A stretch of 64,000 nt of DNA from Acidocella sp. KAb 2-4 (GCF_020567705.1 NZ_JAJDJU010000015.1:1-64000), one strand, 5' to 3'. Counted from the first letter of the stretch, positions 7,000-16,018 are shown. A program made the numbers and translations. The notes: generated by a model not told the origin, from the sequence alone.

Positions 7000-8460
7000 C
7001 TAACCGCGCAGCCGCGCCAGCGTGGCGGTGGTGGAGTGGCCGGGCAGCAGCTCGGCCAGGGCGACTCTGCCGCCCCAGCTTTCCACCAGATCGGCGCCGA
7101 CCACCGTCTCGCGCGTGTAATCGGCGCCCTTGATCAGCAGATCCGGCTTGATCTGCTTGATCAGCTCGATCGGGGTGTCTTCCTCGAACAGACAAACGAG
7201 ATCGACCGAGGCCAGCGAGGCCAGCACGGCGGCGCGCGCGGCTTCGCCCTGGGCGGGGCGGGTGGGGCCTTTCAGGCGTTGCACCGAGGCGTCGGAGTTG
7301 ATGCCGACGATCAGCCGGTCGCACATGGCCCGGCATTGCTCCAGCAGATGCACATGGCCGGGGTGCAGCAGGTCGAAACAGCCATTGGTGAAGCCGACCT
7401 TGTAGCCGCGCAGGCGCCAGCGTTCGGCGGCCTCGGCGGCGGCGGCGGCGGTGACGACCTTGCGCAGCGCGCCGGTAACCGGGGCGATGGCGGCGAGCAG
7501 ATCGGCGGGGCGGGCGACGGCGGTGCCGACCTTGCCGACCACGATGCCGCCCGCGATGTTGGCCAGGCGCGCGGCCTCGGCCAGCGGCACCTCGGCGGCG
7601 ATGGCGGTGGCCAGGGTGGCGACCACGGTGTCGCCGGCGCCGGAGACGTCGAATACCTCTTTCGCCTCGCCGGGATAATGGCGCACGGAGTCAGGGGTGA
7701 TCAGGCTCATGCCGTCCTCGGCGCGGGTGACGAGCACGGCCCCGAAGCCAAATTGCGCCAGCAGGCTCTGCGCCGCCTGCACGATCTGGGCCTCGGTCTC
7801 CACCGGCAGGCCGGTGGCCTCCAACAGCTCCTTGCGGTTGGGGGTGACGATGTCGGCGCCGCGATAGCGCGTGTAGTCGCGCCCCTTGGGGTCGACGATG
7901 ACCTTGCGGCCGAGCTTCTTCGCGCCCTCGATCAGCTGCTGCACCACCGCCTCGGTCAGCACGCCCTTGCGGTAATCGGAGAGCACGGTGACGGAGGTGG
8001 CGGCCATCGCGTCGAGCGCGATGCGCACCAGCCGCTCGGCCAGCTTCTCGGGCAGGGCGACGGTCTCTTCGCGGTCGGCGCGGATCAGGTGCTGGCCCTG
8101 GGCGATGTAGCGGGTTTTGAGCGTGGTGGTGCGCCCGCCCTGCACCAGCAGCCAGGGCTCCACGCGCTCCTGCCCGCCAACCAGGCTGGTCAGCTCGGAC
8201 CCGGCCTGGTCATCGCCAACCACCGAGACGAACGCCGCCGCCGCATCCAGCGCGACCAGGTTGCGCACCACATTGCCGGCGCCGCCGGGCATCGCCACCT
8301 CACGCGTCACGGTCAGGATCGGCACCGGGGCCTCGGGGCTCACGCGTGAGACGTCACCATAGACGTAGCGGTCCAGCATCGCATCGCCCACCACCAGCAC
8401 GCTCGCGCGGTGGAATTTTTTCACATAGGCGCCAAGGTCAACCGTGTGTTCTGCAGTCAT
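7000..8460 (-). CDS. hldE: Bifunctional heptose-7-phosphate kinase / heptose-1-phosphate adenylyltransferase
   Basis: 486 residues with both expected domains. Residues 15-330 are a PfkB-type kinase (GDAMLDRYVYG, PGGAGNVVRN, and DVSGAGDT at 271-278 with the catalytic Asp). Residues 350-486 are a nucleotidyltransferase with TNGCFDLLHPGH (358-369). The enzyme makes ADP-heptose for the LPS inner core. The ATG at 8460 is divergent from hslO; the short gap holds both promoters. A full-length, apparently intact gene. Confidence 0.95.
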   Translation of the reverse strand: MTAEHTVDLGAYVKKFHRASVLVVGDAMLDRYVYGDVSRVSPEAPVPILTVTREVAMPGGAGNVVRNLVALDAAAAFVSVVGDDQAGSELTSLVGGQERVEPWLLVQGGRTTTLKTRYIAQGQHLIRADREETVALPEKLAERLVRIALDAMAATSVTVLSDYRKGVLTEAVVQQLIEGAKKLGRKVIVDPKGRDYTRYRGADIVTPNRKELLEATGLPVETEAQIVQAAQSLLAQFGFGAVLVTRAEDGMSLITPDSVRHYPGEAKEVFDVSGAGDTVVATLATAIAAEVPLAEAARLANIAGGIVVGKVGTAVARPADLLAAIAPVTGALRKVVTAAAAAEAAERWRLRGYKVGFTNGCFDLLHPGHVHLLEQCRAMCDRLIVGINSDASVQRLKGPTRPAQGEAARAAVLASLASVDLVCLFEEDTPIELIKQIKPDLLIKGADYTRETVVGADLVESWGGRVALAELLPGHSTTATLARLRG

Positions 8461-8525
8461 GCCAAACCGCTAACCCGGCCTTGGCATTATGGCAACGCGA
8501 GAAAACGTGATTAAGTGTCGGGACG

Positions 8526-9467
8526 ATGACCGAACTTCCAGCTTTTCTTGATTCGTCCCGGCCCGATGTGCCGGATCTGGCGGTACCCCGCGGGGTGCTG
8601 CCCTTTTACCTGCCCGAGAAGCCCGTGCGCGGGCGCGTGGTGCGGCTGGGGCCGCTGGCGGCCACGCTGCTCTCGCGCCACGAGCATAAGCCGCCGGTGA
8701 AGGCGCTGCTCGGCGAGGCGCTGGCCTTGGCCGCGGCGCTTGCCAGCGCGTTGAAATTCAAGGGCTCGTTCTCGGTGCAGGCGCGCGGCGATGGCCCGGT
8801 CTCCATGCTGGTGACCGATTGCACCGAGGCCGGGGCGCTGCGCGGCTATGTGCGCGTTGATCCCGAGGTGGAGATCCCCGCCACCGCCAATGCCGGGCAG
8901 ATGCTGGGCATTGGCTATCTGGCCTTCACCGTCGACCAGGGCATGGACCGCGACCCGCAACAGGGTATCGTGGCGCTGGAGGGTGGCTCGCTGGCGCGCA
9001 TGGCCGAGTATTATTTCCAGCATTCCGAGCAGCTCCCGGCGCGGGTGTTCCTGGCCGCGGGGGAGACGCCATCCGGCTGGCGGGCCTCGGCCCTGGTGCT
9101 GGAGCGCATCGCCGGGGCAGGGGGCATCGCCCCGGACATGAGCGACGAGGACCAGGAGGAGGCGTGGCGCACGGCCTGTGTTCTGGCCGATACGCTGACC
9201 CGCGAGGAGCTGCTGGACGACACGCTGCCGCCTGAGCGGCTGCTCTACCGGCTGTTTCATGGCGAGGGCGTGGCGGTGGGCAAGCCGCGGCCATTGAGCT
9301 TCGGCTGCCGCTGCTCGCGCCAGCGCCTGGGCGGCATTCTCGAAGGTTTCCCCACCGATGACCTCGACCATATGGCGGTGGACGGGGATATCGTGATGAC
9401 GTGCGAATTCTGCAATTTCGACTTCCGCTTCGCGCGGGATGCGATCACCGGAAGACCTGGAGCCTGA
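8526..9467 (+). CDS. hslO: Redox-regulated holdase chaperone Hsp33
   Basis: 313 residues. The N-terminal domain carries VRLGP near 39 and the GPVSMLVTDC...LRGYVR region typical of Hsp33. The C-terminal zinc switch is complete: Cys261 and Cys263 (GCRCS), Cys293 and Cys296 (CEFC). Oxidation releases zinc and activates holdase function in the cytosol. The start is the ATG at 8526. The lipoprotein gene follows after 5 nt, suggesting one transcript. Confidence 0.95.
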   Translation: MTELPAFLDSSRPDVPDLAVPRGVLPFYLPEKPVRGRVVRLGPLAATLLSRHEHKPPVKALLGEALALAAALASALKFKGSFSVQARGDGPVSMLVTDCTEAGALRGYVRVDPEVEIPATANAGQMLGIGYLAFTVDQGMDRDPQQGIVALEGGSLARMAEYYFQHSEQLPARVFLAAGETPSGWRASALVLERIAGAGGIAPDMSDEDQEEAWRTACVLADTLTREELLDDTLPPERLLYRLFHGEGVAVGKPRPLSFGCRCSRQRLGGILEGFPTDDLDHMAVDGDIVMTCEFCNFDFRFARDAITGRPGA

Positions 9468-9472
9468 GTGAT

Positions 9473-10198
9473 ATGAAGAAACTGCTTGCCATTCTGCCGC
9501 TTGGCGCGCTGGCCGCGTGCAGCTCGGCGCCGACGCCGATGAGCTTCGCGCCGCTGGATTATTCCTATCTGCGCCCGATCACGCTCAACGTGGCGAATCT
9601 AAACGTCGTTAACAACTATGTGCCCAGCCCCTCGGAAGCGACGCTGGAGGCGCAGGATCCGGTACCGCTGGCGGCAACGCTGGTGACCATGCTGCAACAC
9701 CGGCTGCAACCCTCCGGCACGCCGGGCACGGGCACGGTGACGGTGCAGGTGGTCTCGATCACCGAGGCCGGGGGCAATCTGAACGGCGCGATGACGGTGG
9801 ATGTGAACCTGACCAGCGCCGATGGGCGCTCAACCGCCTTTACCGAGGCCAGCGTGACCGCCAGCCAGACCGCGCCGGACTCGAATAGCGGCCCGGACAT
9901 GCAGGCCGCGCTATATCAGATGACCAAGACGCTGATGACCCAGATGAACGTGCAACTGCCCTATCAGATCATGCACAACATCCCGAGCTGGGTGGTGGGC
10001 AGCGCCGCGGGCGGCGCCGCGCCGGGCATGGGCGGCGCGGCTGGCGGCATCATCCAGGCGGCGCCGCTGAGCGCGCCTGGCGGGGCCGCGGCACCCGCCA
10101 CCGGCACCCCGCCTGTGGCCGCGCCGGTCAACACCAACGCCGCCGTGCCGAATTATCTGCCCGGGGCTGGCCCGGCCGCTTTGGGGGCGCCGCAATGA
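9473..10198 (+). CDS. Predicted lipoprotein of unknown function
   Basis: 241 residues. It starts MKKLLAILPLGALAAC, giving a lipobox with Cys16, so it should be a lipoprotein. A folded-looking part follows (about 20-170), with VQVVSITEAGGNLNG and a segment near 140-165 ending QMNVQLPYQIMH. The C-terminal third is Gly/Ala/Pro-rich and probably disordered. No family is recognised. Its TGA overlaps the ATG of the cupin gene (ATGA). The ATG at 9473 was preferred because the signal sequence starts there; the frame is open further upstream inside hslO. Confidence 0.75.
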   Translation: MKKLLAILPLGALAACSSAPTPMSFAPLDYSYLRPITLNVANLNVVNNYVPSPSEATLEAQDPVPLAATLVTMLQHRLQPSGTPGTGTVTVQVVSITEAGGNLNGAMTVDVNLTSADGRSTAFTEASVTASQTAPDSNSGPDMQAALYQMTKTLMTQMNVQLPYQIMHNIPSWVVGSAAGGAAPGMGGAAGGIIQAAPLSAPGGAAAPATGTPPVAAPVNTNAAVPNYLPGAGPAALGAPQ

Positions 10199-10539
10199 GC
10201 CGCTTGCAGCGTCTGGCCCCGCCCAGCGGGGCGCCGTGGGAGGATGTGGCGGCGGAAAAAGTGCTCGACGGCACGCCGCGCACGCGCAGCTGGGTGCTCT
10301 ATGAGAACCCGGCCGAGCGGCTCTACGCCGGGGAGTGGGAGGCCACCCCCGGCAAATGGCGAATCGCCTATACCGAGTGGGAATATATGGAGATCATTTC
10401 CGGCGCCTGCGTGGTCGAAGGGGGCAATGGTGAGCGCATCGAGGCCGGGCCGGGGGATAGATTCGTCATCGAACCCGGCTTCACCGGCACCTGGGAAGTG
10501 CTCTCGCCGATGCGGAAATCCTGGGTTATCCGCGAATAA
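10195..10539 (+). CDS. Cupin domain protein (DUF861/EutQ-like)
   Basis: 114 residues. The pattern ERLYAGEWEATPGKWRIAY, then TEWEYMEIISGACVV, GPGDRFVIEPGFTGTWEV and RKSWVIRE matches small cupin_3 proteins. They form a single beta barrel and are mostly of unknown substrate. Only some canonical metal-binding histidines are present. It is translationally coupled to the lipoprotein gene. Confidence 0.85.
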   Translation: MSRLQRLAPPSGAPWEDVAAEKVLDGTPRTRSWVLYENPAERLYAGEWEATPGKWRIAYTEWEYMEIISGACVVEGGNGERIEAGPGDRFVIEPGFTGTWEVLSPMRKSWVIRE

Positions 10540-10562
10540 ACGGGCGATTGGCCGCTTGCGGC

Positions 10563-10591
10563 TTGACGTATCCGGCGGGCGGGTCTAGACC
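10563..10591 (+). promoter_or_regulatory. Candidate sigma-70-type promoter of rpsT
   Basis: TTGACG (10563-10568) and TAGACC (10586-10591) are separated by 17 nt, and the rpsT ATG follows 36 nt later. The -35 box is a near-consensus match; the -10 box is moderate. Confidence 0.5.
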
Positions 10592-10626
10592 GCGCGCTCT
10601 ATTGAACACTCTTTGTTTTGGACACC

Positions 10627-10896
10627 ATGGCCAATATCGCATCTGCTGAGAAACGCATCCGTCAGACCGAAAAGCGCACCGCGCGTAACAAGGCGCGCAA
10701 GTCGCGCGTCCACTCCTTCGTTCGCAAGATCGAGGAAGCGGTGGCCTCCGGGGACAAGGAAGCGGCCCTGGCCGCCTTCCGCGCCGCGCAGCCTGAGCTG
10801 CAGCGCGCCGCTGGCAAGGGTGTGCTGAAGGCCAACATGGTGTCGCGCAAGATCTCCCGCCTGTCGGCCCGCGTGAAGGCGATCGCCGCCGCCTAA
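10627..10896 (+). CDS. rpsT: 30S ribosomal protein S20
   Basis: 89 residues. It starts [17 protein letters not shown] and is Lys/Arg/Ala-rich and helical throughout, as S20 is. It binds 16S rRNA early in small-subunit assembly. The ATG at 10627 gives the canonical MANI start; an ATG-free extension to 10618 is in frame but unlikely. Confidence 0.97.
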   Translation: MANIASAEKRIRQTEKRTARNKARKSRVHSFVRKIEEAVASGDKEAALAAFRAAQPELQRAAGKGVLKANMVSRKISRLSARVKAIAAA

Positions 10897-11279
10897 GGGC
10901 GATTACGAAGGCGCAATACCTTCGTTTCAAAAATGAGATTTCCGTTTGGCGCTGCCATCTCCTTGAAATATCGGAGGGGCGGCGCTTTCGGTATTTGGGT
11001 TTCCGATTGATTACCGAGCGGTTAGCCGAACTGCGCTTCAAGAAACTTTTTGCTTAATAGTGAATTGATTTTGTTGTAAAAATTGGCTGGCTCAGAGGGT
11101 TGGGCGGCAAGCTGGAAGTTTTGAGCGCTTGCGCCATTTGGTAATTTCGACCTACACTTGGGCGCTTAAACACGACCATCAGGGATTGTCTCAATTCTGG
11201 GAAGACTCGCCTTGCCGCGGTGCTCTTGCCGGAACAGGTCGTGGTGTTTTTGAATTTGGGGCTGAAGCGGAAAGTGGGA
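10897..11279. other. Intergenic region rpsT-dnaA (383 bp)
   Basis: No coding frame is convincing. A hairpin follows rpsT (ACGAAGG 10905-10911 and CCTTCGT 10919-10925), with only a weak T-run. A second possible stem uses GCGCTGCC and GGCGGCGC around 10950-10985. An AT-rich stretch lies at about 11040-11090. No clear DnaA box (TTATCCACA-like) was seen on either strand. It probably carries the rpsT terminator and the dnaA promoter. Confidence 0.5.
10905..10925 (+). terminator. Possible rpsT terminator hairpin
   Basis: A perfect 7-bp stem with a 7-nt loop begins 9 nt after the rpsT stop. It is followed by TTC and then A-rich DNA, so the U-tract is weak. Confidence 0.4.
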
Positions 11280-12725
11280 ATGAGCCTGGAGATCAGTTCC
11301 ATGCGTGAAGGTGACGCTTTGTCGAGGCTGTCTCCGGCGCGGCAGGATGAGGTGGGGTTGAACGAGCAATGGGCGCGCGTGCGCGCCCGGTTGCAGGCGG
11401 AGGTGGGTGAGGTCGAGTACCGCACCTGGCTGAAGCAGGTGGCGCTCGGCGGCATCGCCGGTGACGAGCTGACCGTGATCCTGCCCACGCGCTTTTTGCG
11501 CGATTGGGTGAACAAGGAATATGGCGAGCTGATCACCGCCTTCTGGCAGGCGGAGAACCCGGCAATCCGCGGTGTCGAGTTCCGCACGGGCTCGCCGGCG
11601 CGTGGCGCCGCGCCCAATCTGGCCGAGCCGCCGCCGGCGATTCAGGTGCCGGCGCAGCCCGCACCCGCGCCGGCCCCCGCGCGCCCGGACTCCGCCGCGC
11701 CGCTGGACCAGCGCTTTACCTTCGACACCTTCGTGGTCGGCAAGCCTAACGAGTTTGCCTATGCCTGCGCGCGCCGCGTGGCCGAGGCTCCGGCCACGCC
11801 GGGCTTCAACCCGCTCTTCCTTTATGGTGGCGTCGGCCTCGGTAAGACGCATCTGATGCATGCCATCGCCTGGGAGCTGTCGACCCGCAATACCGGCCGC
11901 GCCCCGGCCTCCGTCGCCTATATGTCGGCGGAGAAATTCATGTACCGCTTCATCAACGCGCTGCGCTCGCAATCGACGCTCGAATTCAAGAACGAGCTGC
12001 GCAGCGTCGACGTGTTGATGATCGATGATTTGCAATTCCTGATCGGCAAGGACAACACGCAGGAAGAGTTCTTCCACACCTTCAACGCGCTGGTCGATGC
12101 CGGCAAGCAGATCGTGATCTCGGCCGACAAATCGCCCTCCGACCTTTCGGGGCTGGAGGACCGTCTACGTACCCGTTTGGGTTGCGGAATGGTCGCGGAT
12201 TTGCACGCCACCACCTTTGAACTTCGCTACTCCATTCTCGACGCCAAGGCGCAGCGCGCGGGCGTTGAGGTGCCGGCGAAGGTGCTGGAATTCCTGGCGC
12301 GCAAGATCACCACCAATAACCGCGAGCTGGAAGGCGCGCTGAACCGGCTGGTGGCGCATGCCAATCTGTTCAACCGGCCGCTGACGCTCGATACCGCGCA
12401 TGAAGTGCTGCACGATGTGCTGAAGGCGCATGACCGCAAGATTTCCATTCAGGAAATTCAGAAGAAAGTGTCCGAGCATTTCAATATCCGCGTGGCCGAG
12501 ATGTCCTCGGCCCGGCGCGCGCGCAACATCGCCCGGCCGCGCCAGATCGCGATGTATCTGGCCAAGCAACTCACCTCGAAGAGCCTGCCGGATATCGGCC
12601 GCCATTTCGGCGACCGTGACCACACCACGGTGATGCATGCGGTCAACCGCGTGAGCGAACTCATCGGGCAGGACGCGGCTTTTGCCGAGGATGTGGATCT
12701 GCTGCGGCGGATGCTGGAGAACTGA
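11280..12725 (+). CDS. dnaA: Chromosomal replication initiator protein DnaA
   Basis: 481 residues with all four domains. Domain I is near 25-100 (WARVRARLQAEVGEVEYRTWLKQV), domain II is a Pro/Ala-rich linker (about 105-140), and domain III is the AAA+ core with Walker A GGVGLGKT at 183-190 and Walker B VLMIDDLQFL at 245-254. Domain IV carries the DNA-binding signature DRDHTTVMHAV (445-455). The start MSLEISS at 11280 was chosen; ATG 11301 with GGAG upstream is also possible. The stop is followed by two hairpins. Confidence 0.95.
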   Translation: MSLEISSMREGDALSRLSPARQDEVGLNEQWARVRARLQAEVGEVEYRTWLKQVALGGIAGDELTVILPTRFLRDWVNKEYGELITAFWQAENPAIRGVEFRTGSPARGAAPNLAEPPPAIQVPAQPAPAPAPARPDSAAPLDQRFTFDTFVVGKPNEFAYACARRVAEAPATPGFNPLFLYGGVGLGKTHLMHAIAWELSTRNTGRAPASVAYMSAEKFMYRFINALRSQSTLEFKNELRSVDVLMIDDLQFLIGKDNTQEEFFHTFNALVDAGKQIVISADKSPSDLSGLEDRLRTRLGCGMVADLHATTFELRYSILDAKAQRAGVEVPAKVLEFLARKITTNNRELEGALNRLVAHANLFNRPLTLDTAHEVLHDVLKAHDRKISIQEIQKKVSEHFNIRVAEMSSARRARNIARPRQIAMYLAKQLTSKSLPDIGRHFGDRDHTTVMHAVNRVSELIGQDAAFAEDVDLLRRMLEN

Positions 12726-12737
12726 TAACAGGTTTTT

Positions 12738-12770
12738 GAACGCCGCATTTTTATAAAAAACGCGGCGTTC
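12738..12770. terminator. Bidirectional terminator after dnaA
   Basis: GAACGCCGC (12738-12746) pairs with GCGGCGTTC (12762-12770) around an AT-rich loop, 13 nt beyond the dnaA stop. It lies between convergent genes and may serve both. Confidence 0.6.
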
Positions 12771-12771
12771 A

Positions 12772-12793
12772 GCAGCTTTTTGAAGAAAGCTGC
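12772..12793. terminator. Second hairpin between dnaA and ymdB, acetic-acid-bacteria-type element
   Basis: GCAGCTTT (12772-12779) and AAAGCTGC (12786-12793) form a perfect 8-bp stem, followed by ACCAAAAACTTTTG. On the minus strand it reads AAAGTTTTTGGTGCAGC before the stem. From memory, similar elements recur between genes in Acetobacteraceae genomes. Confidence 0.5.
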
Positions 12794-12811
12794 ACCAAAA
12801 ACTTTTGAACT

Positions 12812-13627
12812 TTATATCTTGGGCAGGGCCGGGGCGAGCCTGCCGCCGAGCCGCACCGGCTCGATGCGCGTGGCAAGGCCCGTGGCGTCCGCCGTTTCGA
12901 TGAAGGCGCCGCAGAGCGTGGCCGCACCTTCGGCCGGGGCCAGCTTGTCGCCGGGCAGTTTGCGGATGAAGCGGCCGATCGCGGCGTCCTTCTGCATCCC
13001 GATCACTGAATCATAATCGCCGCACATGCCGAGATCCGTCGCGTAGGCGGTGCCGCCGGGCAGGATCTGGTGGTCGGCGGTGGGGATATGCGTGTGCGTG
13101 CCCGTGACCGATGACACCCGGCCATCGAAGGTATGGGCGAAGGCCATTTTCTCCGAGCTGGCTTCAGCGTGGATGTCGAGCAATATCGCATGCGCGGTGA
13201 CGCCGAGCTTGTGGCGCGAGAGCAGGTCCTCGGTGGTGCGGAACGGGCAGTCCAGCGGGTCCATGAACAGCCGGCCCATCGCCTGCGCCACCAGCACTTT
13301 GCGGCCATCGGCCAGCGCCACCAGCGCGGCGCCCTGGCCGGGCGTGCCGGGCGGATAATTGATCGGCCGCAGCAGGCGTTTTTCCTGCGCGATATAGGGA
13401 ATGATCTCGCGCCGGTCCCAGGCATGGTTGCCGAGCGTGATCACGTCGGCCCCGGCCGCGAACAGCGCCTGCGCCATGTCCGGCCCCAGCCCGAAACCGT
13501 GGCTGGCATTCTCGGCGTTCACCGCCACGAAATCGAGCTTGAGCGAAGAGCGCAGCTCGGGAATGTGTTTCAGCGCCGCTTCGCGGCCGGCACGGCCGAG
13601 CAGATCGCCCAGGAATAATAATCTCAT
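12812..13627 (-). CDS. TIGR00282/YmdB family metallophosphoesterase
   Basis: 271 residues. It begins MRLLFLGDLLGRAGREA and carries NAENASHGFG, TLGNHAWDR (metal site), HAEASSEKMAF, VTGTHTHIPTADHQILPGGTA split across the second half, and GMCGDYDSVIGM. These are the signatures of the YmdB family, cAMP/2',3'-cyclic-nucleotide phosphodiesterases. The ATG overlaps the recF stop (ATGA), so the two are probably translated together. Confidence 0.92.
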   Translation of the reverse strand: MRLLFLGDLLGRAGREAALKHIPELRSSLKLDFVAVNAENASHGFGLGPDMAQALFAAGADVITLGNHAWDRREIIPYIAQEKRLLRPINYPPGTPGQGAALVALADGRKVLVAQAMGRLFMDPLDCPFRTTEDLLSRHKLGVTAHAILLDIHAEASSEKMAFAHTFDGRVSSVTGTHTHIPTADHQILPGGTAYATDLGMCGDYDSVIGMQKDAAIGRFIRKLPGDKLAPAEGAATLCGAFIETADATGLATRIEPVRLGGRLAPALPKI

Positions 13628-14724
13628 GGCGCGTCTATAGAGCCATCGCGGATGGTGTAACAGGCCGCCTCCAGCCCGGCGAAGGTCTCGCGGTCGGTGC
13701 CGGTGAGCCAGGCGCAGAGCGGCGCGGCGTTGAGCGCGGCAAACAGCGCGGCGCGGCGTTCGGCGTCGAGATGCACCAGCGGTTCGTCGAGCAGCAGCAG
13801 CGGCGGGGTGCCGCGCGCGCTGGTGATGAGCGCCGCATGGCCGAGCACGATGCCGATCAGCATCGCTTTTTGCTGGCCGGTGGAGGACAGCGCGGCGGGG
13901 CGCCCGCTGGCGGCGTCGGCCAGGGTGAAATCGGCGCGGTGCGGGCCGCGCGCCGCGGATTTCGCCGCCGCATCCTGGGCGCGGTCGGCGTGGTAGGCTG
14001 CACGCAGGCTGTCTTCCACCTCCACCGCCGGGCTGGCGGCGAGGCGCTGGGCGATGGCGCATGCCAGCCCCAGCGCAACGCGCGGGAACGGCTCGGCGGC
14101 CCCGGCGGCGAGCGTGGCGTTGAGCCGGTTGAGCAGCGCCATGCGCGCGGCGGTAGCGGCCACGGCGTGGCGGGCCATCGACTCCTCCAGCCCCGACAGC
14201 CAGGCCGGATCCGGGCTCTCGGCCAGCAGCCGGTTGCGCTGGACCGAGGCGGATTCGTAGGCCGCGATCTCACGCGCATGGCTGGGCTCCAGCGCCACCA
14301 CCAGGCGGTCGAGGAATTTGCGGCGGCCGGAGGCGGTGTCGGTGAACAGCCGGTCCATCTGCGGGGTAAGCCAAACGGCGGCGAGCTGCTCGGCCACTTC
14401 GGCCTGGGTGCGCGGGCGCACGCCGTTGAGGCGAAACTCGCGCCGCTCGGGCGCGGTTTCGGCCATGCCGGTGCCGATCTCCAGCCCGTTGGAGAATTGC
14501 GCCGCCACCGCCCAGCTGCCCGAAGCATCCGCCCCGCGCCGGGCGAGCTCGGAGAATTTCGCCCCGCGCAGCCCGCGCCCCGGCACCAGCAGCGAGAGCG
14601 CCTCCAGCAGATTGGTCTTGCCGGTGCCGTTGGGCCCCGCAAATACGTTAAGCCGCGCTGCGGGGGTAAAGCGCAGCGCGGCATAAGAGCGGAAATCGGT
14701 AAGGGTGAGACGCGAAACTTGCGT
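13624..14724 (-). CDS. recF: DNA replication and repair protein RecF, apparent ACG start
   Basis: 366 residues from the inferred start. An SMC-like ABC ATPase that loads RecA at gaps. Walker A GPNGTGKT lies in the N-terminal 40 residues, the signature-like LSSTGQQKA near the C-terminal third, and Walker B PLLLLDEPLVHLD after it. The first ATG/GTG/TTG in frame (GTG 14586) would remove Walker A. The frame is open back to a TAA at 14730-14728, and the codon aligning with the expected Met is ACG (14724-14722) in ACG-CAA-GTT-TCG. GAGGGTG lies about 9 nt upstream as a ribosome site. Follows dnaN directly. Confidence 0.88.
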   Translation of the reverse strand, partial: TQVSRLTLTDFRSYAALRFTPAARLNVFAGPNGTGKTNLLEALSLLVPGRGLRGAKFSELARRGADASGSWAVAAQFSNGLEIGTGMAETAPERREFRLNGVRPRTQAEVAEQLAAVWLTPQMDRLFTDTASGRRKFLDRLVVALEPSHAREIAAYESASVQRNRLLAESPDPAWLSGLEESMARHAVAATAARMALLNRLNATLAAGAAEPFPRVALGLACAIAQRLAASPAVEVEDSLRAAYHADRAQDAAAKSAARGPHRADFTLADAASGRPAALSSTGQQKAMLIGIVLGHAALITSARGTPPLLLLDEPLVHLDAERRAALFAALNAAPLCAWLTGTDRETFAGLEAACYTIRDGSIDAP

Positions 14725-14727
14725 GGG

Positions 14728-15852
14728 TTACACCCTCATCGGCATCAGCACGTAGATCGCGGAGGCGTCGTCCTGGTCGCGCACCAGGGTCGGCGCGGCG
14801 CCGTCGGCGAAGAGGAACTCCACCTTGCCCTTGATCTGGTCGGTCACATCCGAGAGGTAACGGGCCTGAAAGCCGATTTCGAGCGGCCCGGCCTGGTAAT
14901 CCACCATATCGCCGCCCAGCTCCTCGGAGGCCGAGCCCTGCTCGGCGGAGGCGGCGGAGATCACCAGCAGATCCTTGGCCAAGGAGAGCTTCACCGGGCG
15001 GTGCTTCTCGGAGGAAATCGCCGAGACGCGGCCGACCGCGTCGTTGAAATCCTTCTTGTCCACGCGCAGGATCTTGTCGTTCCCGCGAGGGATGACGCGA
15101 TCATAATCTGGGAAGGTGCCGTCGATCAGCTTGCTGGTCAGGCGCATATTGGCGATGGTGAACTGGATGCGCGTTTCGGAGAGCGCGATCTCAAGCTCGC
15201 CGGAGGCTTCATCGAGCAGCTTGCGCAGTTCCGTCACCGTCTTGCGTGGCACAATGATGCCCGGCATCCCGGCGGCGCCGGCGGGCAGCGGCTCCTCGAC
15301 GCGCGCGAGGCGATGGCCATCAGTGGCCACGGCGCGCAGCACCGGGCCGCCTTCACCCTCGGCCGCGTGCAGGAAGATGCCGTTGAGGTAGTAGCGGGTT
15401 TCCTCGGTCGAGATGGCGAAGCGGGTGCGGTCGATCAGCCCGCGCAGTTCCTGCGCCGAGAGGACGAAGCTATGGCTGAGCTTGCCGGCGTCGAGCTTGG
15501 GGAATTCATCGACCGAGAGCGCCACCAGGCTGGTGGCGTAGCGCCCGGCGCGCAGGGCGAGCTGGGCGTCGCCGCCCGGATGATCGAGTTCGATCACCGC
15601 GTTATCCGGCTGGCGGCGCACGATCTCATACAGCGTGGCGGCGGGCACGGTAATGGCGCCGTTGCGCAGCGTCTCCGCCGCGACTTCCTCGACCAGCGAG
15701 ATTTCCAGATCGGTCGCGGCGATGGTCAGCTTACCGTCATGCACCGCGAGCAGCACGTTGGCGAGGATGGGGATCGTGTTGCGCTTCTCGACCACGTTCT
15801 GCACATGGGCCAGAGATTTCATCAACGTGGCGCGATCGGCCTTGAACTTCAT
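14728..15852 (-). CDS. dnaN: DNA polymerase III beta subunit (sliding clamp)
   Basis: 374 residues, normal length. It starts MKFKADRATLMKSLAHVQNVVEKRNTIPIL-like (first part of clamp domain 1), has VPAATLYEIVRRQPD and FVLSAQELRGLIDRT in the middle domain, and ends IYVLMPMRV. It forms the ring that tethers polymerase to DNA. The order dnaN-recF-ymdB on the minus strand runs toward dnaA rather than following it. Confidence 0.97.
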   Translation of the reverse strand: MKFKADRATLMKSLAHVQNVVEKRNTIPILANVLLAVHDGKLTIAATDLEISLVEEVAAETLRNGAITVPAATLYEIVRRQPDNAVIELDHPGGDAQLALRAGRYATSLVALSVDEFPKLDAGKLSHSFVLSAQELRGLIDRTRFAISTEETRYYLNGIFLHAAEGEGGPVLRAVATDGHRLARVEEPLPAGAAGMPGIIVPRKTVTELRKLLDEASGELEIALSETRIQFTIANMRLTSKLIDGTFPDYDRVIPRGNDKILRVDKKDFNDAVGRVSAISSEKHRPVKLSLAKDLLVISAASAEQGSASEELGGDMVDYQAGPLEIGFQARYLSDVTDQIKGKVEFLFADGAAPTLVRDQDDASAIYVLMPMRV

Positions 15853-16018
15853 GATACCCTTCCAGAAACGAACTTTGGCGTTATTGACCGATTCGTGACT
15901 TAACGTAGCAAGCGCCGCCGCTCTAGGGAAGGTGCCGGTTTGCGCCGCGCCCGGCGGTGTTCACCTTGTGTTAAGCGCGGCTGTGCGATGCCTGTGCCGG
16001 GCACCGGCGGATGGGCGT

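Noticed and set aside
10897-11279. Possible replication origin next to dnaA
   Set aside because: No cluster of DnaA boxes was seen; an AT-rich part alone is not enough.
13624-14724. recF as a 5'-truncated pseudogene starting at GTG 14586
   Set aside because: The upstream frame encodes the complete Walker A region without stops; a rare start codon is a simpler reading.
13771-15903. Long plus-strand open frame (about 710 codons) across recF and dnaN
   Set aside because: It is antisense to clearly identified genes; Gly/Arg/His-rich shadow translation typical of high-G+C DNA.
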